Assembly: GCA_905478925.1 (NCBI GenBank)
Contig: CAJQKQ010000143.1
Location: forward strand, 1-38,029
Source: an uncultured Verrucomicrobiales bacterium
GTDB taxonomy: Bacteria; Verrucomicrobiota; Verrucomicrobiia; Verrucomicrobiales; Akkermansiaceae
Length of the DNA stretch: 38,029 nt
Direction: 5' to 3'
Below, in pieces: positions 1 through 7,971 of the stretch (positions are counted from its first letter, which is position 1; each line of letters opens with the position of its first letter). The position numbers and the translations under genes are program-made. Below the pieces are notes generated by a model. The model saw nothing but the letters and a program-made list of their open reading frames with translations. It was not told the DNA's origin and made no database searches.

Positions 1-12
1 CTGGTCACTCAT
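1..12 (-). CDS. Possible 5' end of a gene running off the left edge
   Basis: An ATG at 12-10 reads Met-Ser-Asp-Gln and then leaves the window. Its ATGA overlaps the stop (11-9) of an upstream open frame, a common translational-coupling arrangement. A GGAAG lies about ten bases upstream on the same strand. Only four codons are visible, so no function can be given. Confidence 0.25.
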
Positions 13-207
13 TTCAGCATTTCTTCCAAATCCCGTAGCCTTTTCGTGTTCCCGGAATCGCGACGGAACATCCCTGTCAGGCGGCTGACGGCTCCGGTGT
101 ATCCCTTGCGCAGCCCGCAGGGCCGAACGTCTCCGACATCCGGCACCGCCGCTGCCCACTGACCAAGCCACGTTCGGCGCGGCGGGCCGCATTTATCAGA
201 CAGCCTC
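9..207 (-). other. Unassigned open frame downstream of the DUF1593 gene
   Basis: Downstream of the DUF1593 stop, one frame stays open for about 70 codons and ends at 9-11 with TGA overlapping the next possible ATG. Its C-terminal part reads as a basic, helix-like peptide (GLRKGYTGAVSRLTGMF, then RLRDLEEMLK). No ATG lies near its start; only an internal GTG and a late ATG are available. I do not recognise the family. It could be the tail of a degraded gene or chance coding in GC-rich DNA. The ATGA junction is the main reason to record it. Confidence 0.25.
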
Positions 208-1689
208 TTAGTCAGAGATCGTCACCACAATACGCCGGTAAGACACCAATTCCGGAGAGCCGCTATCTCGCACCATCAAGACCACGTGGAGCGTCGCCGG
301 CTTCCAGTGGATTCGGCCGTTCTCCCGGATCTTGAGCTTCACTGTCTCGCCCCTTTCAGCGCTCAATTCTCCGAATTCGCGCGACGTCCCCGCCTCCTCA
401 TAGATCATCCACCGGCTTTCGATCTCATCCCCGTCTGGATCGCTGCTTGCGGCGGATGAGAGCGTGAGTGTTTCGCCGCGCTTCGCCTCGATTTTGAGCA
501 CCTTCTTCGTCCGGTCTCCTTGAAGGACGGCAATGGGGTTGTGGTTCGCCTTCTCGAAGTCATCTGCGATGCACCAATCCATCCGCGCTGCAAAGTCGTT
601 TTGAAAGTGCTCCCGCCAGCGCCAGATAGTCGCCGGGTCTGAGGTATACTGTTTTCCATCCACTGTTACCGTGTCGCGGGACCAATGGTTGTTTGTCCAA
701 ATCGGGTGGCTTTCGGCGTACGATTCGTAAAGCGCATAGCGACCGCCCCACCCACCGAACGCCGGGCTTTCCGCCCACCCGAGGCCGTTTTCGATCAGGC
801 CGAGATAGGATGGCGTATCGCCTTCCATGATGAAGGCGACCTTTGGGTAAAGCTCTCCGAGCGGGCCGTGGCCTTTGATGACGTTCTTCTCCAGCCACGG
901 GTTCTCGACCATCTCGGATCGGAAGCCAGGGCCGTTTTTGTAATGGCTATCACCTGAGATTCCAGTCCAGGTCGCGCGGTAATATTCGCGCCAGCTCGCA
1001 CTCGGGGAAACGATGTAAAACAGCTTGGGGAATTCGCGGCGCAAGAATCTCCCCGCATCGTCCTGGTCTGAAATCGTGTAGACGCGAAGCTTTGCGATCA
1101 GCTTCTCCATTTCGTCCTCGGAACGCTCGTCCCGCGCATCCAGCAAGGCCTTGGCAAGGGTGTTGGCGCCTCCCCAAACGCTGATCCAAAGCGGCCGAGT
1201 ATCGTCTTTGTCCGCTGCCTTGAGCAACAAAGCCGACCCCGGCGACGAACTCTTCCCGAGCACCGCCTTCATCCCGAAACCCGGCTGACCGGAGGCAGTG
1301 ACCTCGAGCAATTTCTCCACGGTGGGATATCCGCCGGTGTGTTTGACCAGATTCCCCCTTACTTTACCGAATGCCTCGATCTGGCGGCGGATTAGATCTT
1401 CGCGCGGCCGATCTCTTAGATGCTCCGAGGTTGTCGCCACGACCCCCTCGACATCGTACTCGTTGGAGTAGACCAAAAACCGGACCAGGGATTGCTCATC
1501 GTCCGGTTCATTGGAAATATCCGTGAGGACGAATACACGTTCCTTCGCGGATGACTGGGCGCACGGGATTGCCAAAAGGAGACAGAAAAAAAGGTAGCGG
1601 ATCGGTCTTCGCATGAGTCGCTTGATTGCTAGAAATTTGCTTTTTGGGTGGGAGCTTGGGGGCAGAGAGGGGGGTGACTGATGCGCCAT
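208..1689 (-). CDS. DUF1593 / Sde182-like exported protein (nucleoside-hydrolase fold)
   Basis: An exported protein of the DUF1593 family (cellulose-binding Sde182 type). Its main domain resembles nucleoside hydrolases, and members occur in polysaccharide-degrading bacteria. The N-terminal motif VLTDISNEPDDEQSLVRFL carries the Asp cluster expected of the fold (about residues 54-72). SVWGGANTLAKAL near residue 170 is another family hallmark. The last ~90 residues form a beta-rich domain (SSDPDGDEIESRWMIY) like the Sde182 C-terminal module. Two starts are possible: 1689, three bases after the upstream gene's stop with GGA between them, or Met26 at 1614, which leaves a clean signal peptide (RYLFFCLLLAIPCAQSSA). 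The substrate is unknown; hydrolysis of a glycoside or nucleoside is inferred from the fold only. It is the last gene of a three-gene run with the cytochrome/DUF1592 and DUF1552 genes. Confidence 0.85.
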   Translation of the reverse strand: MAHQSPPSLPPSSHPKSKFLAIKRLMRRPIRYLFFCLLLAIPCAQSSAKERVFVLTDISNEPDDEQSLVRFLVYSNEYDVEGVVATTSEHLRDRPREDLIRRQIEAFGKVRGNLVKHTGGYPTVEKLLEVTASGQPGFGMKAVLGKSSSPGSALLLKAADKDDTRPLWISVWGGANTLAKALLDARDERSEDEMEKLIAKLRVYTISDQDDAGRFLRREFPKLFYIVSPSASWREYYRATWTGISGDSHYKNGPGFRSEMVENPWLEKNVIKGHGPLGELYPKVAFIMEGDTPSYLGLIENGLGWAESPAFGGWGGRYALYESYAESHPIWTNNHWSRDTVTVDGKQYTSDPATIWRWREHFQNDFAARMDWCIADDFEKANHNPIAVLQGDRTKKVLKIEAKRGETLTLSSAASSDPDGDEIESRWMIYEEAGTSREFGELSAERGETVKLKIRENGRIHWKPATLHVVLMVRDSGSPELVSYRRIVVTISD

Positions 1690-1692
1690 TCC

Positions 1693-4611
1693 TTAGTTCT
1701 GAGTGCCGGAGAAACTCTTGCTCAGGATTACTTCCCGGATGATGGCCTTGAGTTTGAAGTTGTCGGGCGCGGCCTTCGTCACAATCGAGTCGACCGTCAG
1801 TGAATCTCCGGGGTTCAGTTCTCTGGACAGCGCGAACCTCAGGAGATGGCTCGTAAAGGCCCTGGCGAATCGTTCGTCCTCTGTGACTAGGATCTTCTTG
1901 AGTCCAACGATATCCAGGAAGGCGTGTTTCTTAAATATCTTGCCGCTGGCATCGACGTCGCGCTTGTTCTCATAGCTGCTCCGCCAGCGGCCGACGGCGT
2001 CGAAATTCTCTAGGGCGAAGCCCAGTGGGTCGATACGGGAATGGCAGCTGGCGCAGGTCTCGCTCTCGCGATGCTGAGCGAATTTCTCACGGATCGTCTG
2101 GTTCTTCGGCCCGGCGTCCTCATCCAGCGGCGGCACATCATTGGGTGGTGGTGGTGGCGGATCATTGAAGACCACTTCGATCATCCACGAGCCACGCGAG
2201 ATGGGCTTGGTGCGCTGCGGTCCAGAGGTCATGGTCAACGCCGCCGCATTGGCAATGATGCCGCCATAACGCGGATCCGTCATGGCTACACGCTTGAAGT
2301 CCTTCGACCGAACTTTCCCCCGCAACTGCTTGTCATAGTCGAGGTCCGCTTTTTTCTGCAGTTCTTTCCGATTGGCCGGTTTGGAATCCACGGCCAGTTT
2401 CGTCTCTATCGCTCTTATGGACTTTTCGATTCCAGTCCTCTCACCGGCGATCTTTTCTCTTACCATTTTCAGCTCCGGGGCGACGTCTAAATAATATCGG
2501 GAGAGTGTCGCCTGCTGTGCGGGGCTACGGTTTTCAGCCGCCACCCGCAGGGCTGCGACGACCTCGGAGCCAAAGCTCTTCGCTTCGTGCGCCTTGAAGT
2601 AAAAAGCTTGGGGATTCGCATTGGCAACTTTCATCAACAAACGATTGCTGCCCTTAAGCAGGTTAAGAGTCACTTGACCGCTGGTGTCCGGCCGAATGTG
2701 GTCATGAATCTTTTTTCCATTGAGCCACAGCGTCACGCCATAGCTACCCACGGCGCTGACTGCCAACGCCCGTGGCGATTCTGCCACAATGGTCCGATAC
2801 AAGTAATCGGCCCTATTTACTTCGCTGCCGAGGAGATGCGCCGTGCCATCCACCAGTTCTTTTGCCTCGCGCCACTTTCGATCTCCGTAGGCCTTCTTTA
2901 GATCAACGTCCGGCTCATCGACAAAAACGGTACTATACGTTCTTGCGTAGTTAGGTGTAAAAAATGGACCAATGTGATGCCAGGCTGACAGCTCAACTGT
3001 GACATCCAGAAGCCCTGCCTGCTCGACCATCCACTTAGCCTGACCAGCCGTAGCCGGCACACCGTCCTCTTTCGATCGGGCCACCAGCAACTGCGGTTGT
3101 TCCTTCAAATAGGTCGCCAGCTTTGCCTTCTGTTGCTCAAATTTCACCTGCAAGGATTGACGGATCTTCTTCAGCCTCTGATCCTCCTTGTCGCTATCTT
3201 CCTGAGTAATCTGCCGTCCTTTCATTTCGGGCTTGTACCACTCGTTGAGAAACTCACTCCGATAACTATAGGCGGGCGAGATCAGCTCGATGATGGGACG
3301 ATTTTCGACAAATACAGAATCGAAGAGCAACAGGGGTTCCAGCACCATCTGATGACTGGCGGGGGTATCCGGATCGATGTAGTAATGGCGATACTTCTTG
3401 TCGTCTGGTGTCGCCGCCATCAGGTTCTCCAGCTGCATCCATTGGGCGGGGAAGGTATCAAGGAAGCGCTCGATTTTAGGATCGGCCAGCATCCGCGTGA
3501 TGGTCTTATTCAAAACCACTGGCTCGACCAGTTCACCACTGGCGGCCAGCTTAAGCAGCTCATCGTCTGGCGCGCTGCACCAGAGGAAATAGGAGAGCCG
3601 GGACGCCAGCTCGAAGTGACCTGTGCTGGCCTTGGGCTGGTAGCGATAGAGGAAGAACGGCGACGAGAGTGCCGCCGACGTGGTCTTCTTGATGGCATCA
3701 GTGAACGGCATACCCTGCTTGATATTGGCTAGCGTAAAGGCAAGGTAACGATCGAGCGCCCGCTTCTTCACGTTGCGGCGAAAGGCCCGGGTCAGGAACG
3801 GCTGCAAGCGCTGGGAGACCTCAGTCGCCATGTCGGCGTCGGCACCAGGCTCTTTGAAGAAGTCGTCCCAGACACCAACGGTCTTGTCATTGAAATCGGG
3901 GCTCTCCAGGATCGACACACTGAGCTTGAGAAACGCATCCAACAGCAGCGGCGACATGCTCAACTGATTCGACTGATTATCGAAGCCGTGTAGCGCTCGC
4001 AGGTCCTGTGGGTATGCATCCACGCCGACAAACCCTGCAGGCTGCTTCTTTTCAACTGGCAAGCGAGAGACCTTGACGCTGTCCGGCATCTTGGGCCGCG
4101 GCTTCGCCAAGTAATGATCGTGACGAACCATCATTTTCTCGGGCAGCGCGAAGACATCCTTCTGCAGCTTGAATATGTCACGCAGCGAGTTGTTATACTG
4201 AAAACGGTTCAGGCGCCTGGGCGGAAGGTCAGCTACTTCGTCTTGACCTGCGGTGGCCTCTCGCAGCATCGTCTTTAACATCGCCAGCAACTTCAGCCGC
4301 TCGTCTTCATCGAGCTCCGGCTCGTCCTCAGGAGGCATGTCGTAGGCATCAATCGCGTAGATCATCTCCGTGATCAGCTTTGGGTCGGCCATGAACTGCT
4401 TGGCGGACTGGATCTCGTAGAGATTTACCTTGCCCTTGACCTTCTGATCCTTGCCATGGCACTGCACGCAACTCTCGGCAAACAGCGGCTTGAGAAATGT
4501 CTCAAACTCGTCAGCAGCCGCAGCGGAGCCGGTGATTGCGAGTAGACATGCTGCCGTGAGTCGAAGCGTTATGACTGAACGTATACGGTGCATGCTAATA
4601 CCTAAGTCCAT
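1693..4611 (-). CDS. Planctomycete-type cytochrome c / DUF1587-DUF1592-DUF1588-DUF1585 protein
   Basis: A large exported protein of the PVC-specific PSCyt1/PSD family. A cytochrome-like domain follows the signal peptide, with haem motif CVQCH at residues 48-52. LPPRRLNRFQYNNSLRDIF (DUF1587) comes next, then the DUF1592 region, where RLSYFLWCSAPDDELL is typical, a second CxxCH (CASCH, about 853-857) in the DUF1588 stretch SRIDPLGFALENFDAVG, and a DUF1585 C-terminus. Between about residues 540 and 690 is an inserted beta-sandwich-like segment (VTLWLNGKKIHDH, NRLLMKVAN), resembling a PA14 or carbohydrate-binding module. The frame opens at 4611 and overlaps the DUF1552 stop. Met7 at 4593 gives a cleaner signal peptide (VITLRLTAACLLAITGSAAA). 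The family is almost always paired with a DUF1552 protein, as here. Periplasmic redox or polymer-related work is inferred; no enzymatic activity is established to my knowledge. Confidence 0.92.
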   Translation of the reverse strand: MDLGISMHRIRSVITLRLTAACLLAITGSAAAADEFETFLKPLFAESCVQCHGKDQKVKGKVNLYEIQSAKQFMADPKLITEMIYAIDAYDMPPEDEPELDEDERLKLLAMLKTMLREATAGQDEVADLPPRRLNRFQYNNSLRDIFKLQKDVFALPEKMMVRHDHYLAKPRPKMPDSVKVSRLPVEKKQPAGFVGVDAYPQDLRALHGFDNQSNQLSMSPLLLDAFLKLSVSILESPDFNDKTVGVWDDFFKEPGADADMATEVSQRLQPFLTRAFRRNVKKRALDRYLAFTLANIKQGMPFTDAIKKTTSAALSSPFFLYRYQPKASTGHFELASRLSYFLWCSAPDDELLKLAASGELVEPVVLNKTITRMLADPKIERFLDTFPAQWMQLENLMAATPDDKKYRHYYIDPDTPASHQMVLEPLLLFDSVFVENRPIIELISPAYSYRSEFLNEWYKPEMKGRQITQEDSDKEDQRLKKIRQSLQVKFEQQKAKLATYLKEQPQLLVARSKEDGVPATAGQAKWMVEQAGLLDVTVELSAWHHIGPFFTPNYARTYSTVFVDEPDVDLKKAYGDRKWREAKELVDGTAHLLGSEVNRADYLYRTIVAESPRALAVSAVGSYGVTLWLNGKKIHDHIRPDTSGQVTLNLLKGSNRLLMKVANANPQAFYFKAHEAKSFGSEVVAALRVAAENRSPAQQATLSRYYLDVAPELKMVREKIAGERTGIEKSIRAIETKLAVDSKPANRKELQKKADLDYDKQLRGKVRSKDFKRVAMTDPRYGGIIANAAALTMTSGPQRTKPISRGSWMIEVVFNDPPPPPPNDVPPLDEDAGPKNQTIREKFAQHRESETCASCHSRIDPLGFALENFDAVGRWRSSYENKRDVDASGKIFKKHAFLDIVGLKKILVTEDERFARAFTSHLLRFALSRELNPGDSLTVDSIVTKAAPDNFKLKAIIREVILSKSFSGTQN

Positions 4612-5951
4612 AGGTCAGAGATAACCCCATTACTGTCGGCGTAGCTATCCATCTCCAAGCCCATCAGCTTGGCCATCGACAACCACATATTGGAGTTTAG
4701 CGTTCCGCTCTTGCATTGGATGTAACGACCTTGCTTGATCTGTCCCTGCGCGCCGCCGCCCATGATGAACGGCATATCAAAGTACTGATGCGTCGCCCCA
4801 TCACCCATGCCCGCGCCATAGGTAACCATGGCGTTATCAAGCAGCGTCGACCCGTCCGCCTCCTTAACGCTCTTCATGCGAGTTAGCAGGTAGTCGTATT
4901 GTTCCATATGAAAGACATCAATCTTGTGAGCGCCACGCCACCCTTCGCCCTTCTGATTATGCGAGAGCTGATGATGATTCACGGCTTTGGAAAAGAGGCC
5001 TTCATAGAGCAATGTCGACTCCCAGCGCTCCGGGCCGATCATCAGGGTAGAGACGTTTGTGAGCCCCATCTGTAACGCTGCAACCAGCAGATCTATCTGT
5101 AGCCGAATGTAATCCTTGCGCGGCAGGATCGTATCAATGGGTTCCATAATCGTGGAACGGGCGACCATCTGCTCCATCCGCTCGATGCGAACCTCGATGT
5201 CGCGAATCATAGTCATGAATTGGTCCATTGTCTCGCGATCATCACGTCCGAGCTGACGCGACAGGTCTTTGGCGTCTGCGAGAACCAGATCGCTGACATC
5301 ACCCATATGCTCGGCATAGCCGCCGCCAGTAAACAGGCGCTGGTAGAGTTTCTTCGGATTCTTGATCGACGGTGCGATCCTATCCTCGCCGTACCATGAA
5401 ATATTATTGAAATAGATGTCTTCCTTGCCGGCCAGAAAACCGTTGCAGCTGATTTCAAGACTCGGCAATGCCGTCTGCTGCCCCACCTTGTCGGCGATGA
5501 TTTGGTCGAGACTACGTCCGTTCGGATGACGCATGCCCTTGGCGGCTGCCTGCTCTGGTGAGATACTGGTGAGATAGCACGATGCCCCTTGTGCATGGAC
5601 GTCCTGGCCATTCTTAAAGGTCCGGTCCATGCCGGTGACCAAGGTGATATCCTTGGCATGCGCCTTCAGCGGCTGCATCGTCGAGGTCAATTCCAGTGGA
5701 TGGATACCAGGGACTGTCTGGACACGGTAGCCCTTTTCCTTGTCCGCGTCGAAGCCGCTGCGGAATCCCGGCGATTCCACTTTGCCTTCGCCCGGGAAGA
5801 AGCCGCGGCGCACGAGACCATTCGGCACGTACATCATGACAAATTTCTTGTCAACTTTCGGCAACTTTGCAGCACCAGCAATCGACGGCAAGAAAGGGAG
5901 CGCCATTACCGCTCCGGTCGCTCTTATAAATGCACGGCGTGATCTATTCAT
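4602..5951 (-). CDS. DUF1552 family protein with Tat signal
   Basis: Member of the DUF1552 family, the usual partner of DUF1592 cytochrome proteins in Planctomycetes and Verrucomicrobia. The N-terminus NRSRRAFIRATGAVMALPFL is a twin-arginine signal, so the protein is probably exported folded, possibly with a bound metal or cofactor. Family features include KKFVMMYVPNGLV near residue 36 and YGAGMGDGATHQYFDMPFIMGGG near the C-terminus. The end, GLEMDSYADSNGVISDLW, is also typical. A GAGGA lies seven bases before the ATG, supporting this start. It is first in the run leading to the two downstream genes, whose starts overlap or abut preceding stops. The biochemical role is unknown; the fold is distantly sulfatase/phosphatase-like in some descriptions, but I see no proof of that here. 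Confidence 0.92.
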   Translation of the reverse strand: MNRSRRAFIRATGAVMALPFLPSIAGAAKLPKVDKKFVMMYVPNGLVRRGFFPGEGKVESPGFRSGFDADKEKGYRVQTVPGIHPLELTSTMQPLKAHAKDITLVTGMDRTFKNGQDVHAQGASCYLTSISPEQAAAKGMRHPNGRSLDQIIADKVGQQTALPSLEISCNGFLAGKEDIYFNNISWYGEDRIAPSIKNPKKLYQRLFTGGGYAEHMGDVSDLVLADAKDLSRQLGRDDRETMDQFMTMIRDIEVRIERMEQMVARSTIMEPIDTILPRKDYIRLQIDLLVAALQMGLTNVSTLMIGPERWESTLLYEGLFSKAVNHHQLSHNQKGEGWRGAHKIDVFHMEQYDYLLTRMKSVKEADGSTLLDNAMVTYGAGMGDGATHQYFDMPFIMGGGAQGQIKQGRYIQCKSGTLNSNMWLSMAKLMGLEMDSYADSNGVISDLWT

Positions 5952-6063
5952 TCGTGAGTCCTCATTACCCCTTCTACGTCAAAACATGCAACCCTCTTTC
6001 ACCCCTTTTGGGCGGGCGAAGTCCCCTCCCCGCCCCCCTCTCCGCCCCCCTCAACAGCGCCCC
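5952..6063. other. C-rich spacer without a gene
   Basis: This stretch upstream of the DUF1552 gene is strongly C-rich on the plus strand, with repeated runs such as CCCCCCTCTCCGCCCCCC. It should contain the promoter for the DUF1552 run, but I cannot identify clear -35/-10 boxes. It directly borders repeat copy A. Confidence 0.5.
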
Positions 6064-6233
6064 AACTCCCCCGCCCAGCCGTTGCGGCTCCCAATCATGT
6101 CTTGGGTCAGGTTTTGCCCGAACCGCCGATAGGCGAATGAACTGGCGGATTCCCCCTTTCACCCCAAAAATGTCCCCATCCGGGCTATTATTCCCTTTGT
6201 CCACCAAGGACCTCTACGATTTGTCTGGGAACA
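6064..6233. repeat. Dispersed repeat copy A (right module only)
   Basis: About 170 bases, from AACTCCCCCGCCCAGCC to TTTGTCTGGGAACA, match 9816-9983 in the same orientation. Most positions are identical and there are a few short indels. The shared core CCGAACCGCCGAYAGGCGAA can form a hairpin with nearby GGCGG. At its right border GGGAACATGTRGTT is tandemly duplicated (6227-6240 and 6241-6254). The left module found at 9721-9829 is absent here. No coding function is evident in this module. Confidence 0.85.
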
Positions 6234-6300
6234 TGTGGTTGGGAACATGTAGTTGACCCATGCATCCCGCCACAAGAGCCGCCAATATCGCTCTCATCAT
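6214..6300 (-). pseudogene. Truncated lipoprotein-like gene start at the repeat border
   Basis: A 28-codon reading frame starts with two ATGs (6300 and 6297), preceded by GGAG six bases upstream on the same strand. It encodes a lipoprotein-type signal (RAILAALVAGC, with a V-A-G-C lipobox) and then runs into repeat copy A, where it stops almost at once. It lies 36 bases after the stop of the sialate-esterase-like gene on the same strand. The simplest reading is that it was the next gene in that operon and was cut off when the repeat arrived. A genuine tiny lipoprotein cannot be excluded. Confidence 0.45.
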
Positions 6301-6336
6301 TCCGCTCTCCGTTTTCATATGATTCTGCTGTTGAAA

Positions 6337-7881
6337 TCACTTCTGCATCCAGCGCGTGTTGAACGCGAAGGCAGGCCACCGATCCTTGTTGAAGAGGTTC
6401 GCACACGGGCAGCTATTGTGGGATTTGTAACGGATGTGCACCGGGTGCGGCACCTCCTGGCTGGAGACCACCACGGTGTCGCCCTCGATTTTCGCCTCGG
6501 CCCAGTGCCAGGGGTGATCCTTGCCGGCGATTTCGAATCCCTGCAGTTTGTCGCTGTGCCGCATCACCAAACCCTTGCCAACGTGCTTGAATCGAACGCG
6601 GATCTGCTTCCCTTCCACCACGTGGGAGTCGTAGCGGGGACCGTAGATCGGTGAGTTCCCCCCGTAGACATAGCTGAGGGCGATGTCACAGGCGCGGCGT
6701 CCGTAGCTCGACTTGTCGGGCGGATGGATGCCGCTTCCCAGGTCCGAGGTGGTCACGAATGCGGTCTTGGGCAGATCGATGAGTTGGATCTGGTTGCAGC
6801 GCCAGTTTCCGTTCCTCGGGTCGTTAGGCTCTGTGGGTTGTGGCACGAACTTGCTCGCCATGCGCGTCAGTGGGTTGCCCTCGGCATCCCAAGCGCATCC
6901 CCCGCCACTCGGTTTCTGCACGCAGAGGAAGGGAAAATCGCCCTGCCCCCAAGCTTTGCGCCAGCCTTGGATCAAAGCGTGCATTACCGGGAACTGATGA
7001 CTGACGCCTTTGATGCGCGTGCCGCCTTCGCCCTGATCCCAAACAACGCCTCGGATCGCGTAGGGAACGACCGGCTCGATGAACTGGGCGTACAAATCGC
7101 CAACGTTACTGGGGAGGGCAGGTTTCTCCGGCACGGGTTTGCCGTCCGCTGCGGCTTGCTTTGCTGCTTCTTCCCATTTGGCAAGCGTCTTAGGATGTGC
7201 CTTGATTTCCTTCAAGAGGGTCTTGCCTGGCTCATTGCTTTCCAGAGTCTTCTTCAGCCCGGGATCGTCGAGTAACATTTCCGGACTAAGCCAGCGGCCG
7301 GAAGCAGTCCCGCTGACGGCGCCGACGATCAGGCCGACGGGCACATCGAGTTCCTTTTGCAAAGGCACGCCGAAGGAGAACATCAGGGCCGAGAAGCTGT
7401 CGATGTCGTCGGGCGCTGCAATTTTCCAATCACCCTTGTAGAGACGGAGATTCGGATAGGGTCCGGCTTTGACCATCGCGGCGAGAGCTTCGTCGCCAGC
7501 GACGAATTTGCCCACTCTCCAAGACATGTTCGACTGCCCCGATCCGAGCCAGACATCGCCGACCTGGACGTCGCTGAGCACGCGGGGCGTTTTTCCGGCG
7601 ACGGTCAGCTTGCCTGGGGCGCCAACCTTGAGCGGATCGAGCTTGACCTTCCACTTGCCCTCTTGGCCGGCCGTCGTTTCCTTCTTTTGATCGCGAAATG
7701 AAACGGTCACCTTCTGGCCGGGATCGGCCGTGCCCCAAATCGGCACGAGCATCCCGCGTTGTAGCACCATGTGGTCGCCGAACATCGGATCGAGTGTCGG
7801 TTCGGCCCAGACCTTGGGAGTAAGGATTAAAATCGCGACGGCAAGGATCGTCTTGGCGAGAAGTGTTGTACGATTCTTCAT
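6337..7881 (-). CDS. Sialate O-acetylesterase-like SGNH hydrolase
   Basis: An exported esterase of the sialate O-acetylesterase-like family, which removes acetyl groups from sugars. A signal peptide (TLLAKTILAVAILILTPKVWA) is followed by the family opening DPMFGDHMVLQRGM. A beta domain precedes the catalytic block I GSGQSNM at about residues 115-121, containing the probable nucleophile Ser. GVVWDQGEG near residue 280 corresponds to the usual GVIWYQGES block, and a later DLGSGIHPPDK supplies the expected Asp/His pair. Length (514) fits the family. The start has GGA about seven bases upstream. It is second on the strand after the SUMF1-like gene, 90 bases away. Repeat copies A and B flank the pair. 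The sugar substrate is not determined by the sequence; plant or algal polysaccharide acetyl esters are as likely as sialic acid. Confidence 0.85.
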   Translation of the reverse strand: MKNRTTLLAKTILAVAILILTPKVWAEPTLDPMFGDHMVLQRGMLVPIWGTADPGQKVTVSFRDQKKETTAGQEGKWKVKLDPLKVGAPGKLTVAGKTPRVLSDVQVGDVWLGSGQSNMSWRVGKFVAGDEALAAMVKAGPYPNLRLYKGDWKIAAPDDIDSFSALMFSFGVPLQKELDVPVGLIVGAVSGTASGRWLSPEMLLDDPGLKKTLESNEPGKTLLKEIKAHPKTLAKWEEAAKQAAADGKPVPEKPALPSNVGDLYAQFIEPVVPYAIRGVVWDQGEGGTRIKGVSHQFPVMHALIQGWRKAWGQGDFPFLCVQKPSGGGCAWDAEGNPLTRMASKFVPQPTEPNDPRNGNWRCNQIQLIDLPKTAFVTTSDLGSGIHPPDKSSYGRRACDIALSYVYGGNSPIYGPRYDSHVVEGKQIRVRFKHVGKGLVMRHSDKLQGFEIAGKDHPWHWAEAKIEGDTVVVSSQEVPHPVHIRYKSHNSCPCANLFNKDRWPAFAFNTRWMQK

Positions 7882-7971
7882 TGCATGTTCCAGTTGGGAT
7901 TGGATCCTGTTTTCATTTGTGGCGTTTTCATCGATGGAGGTCCAGCTTCTTGCGATTGACGGACAACAAGC

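Noticed and set aside
5952..6063. CRISPR-like or tandem repeat array in the C-rich spacer
   Set aside because: The C-runs are irregular with no constant unit or spacer length.
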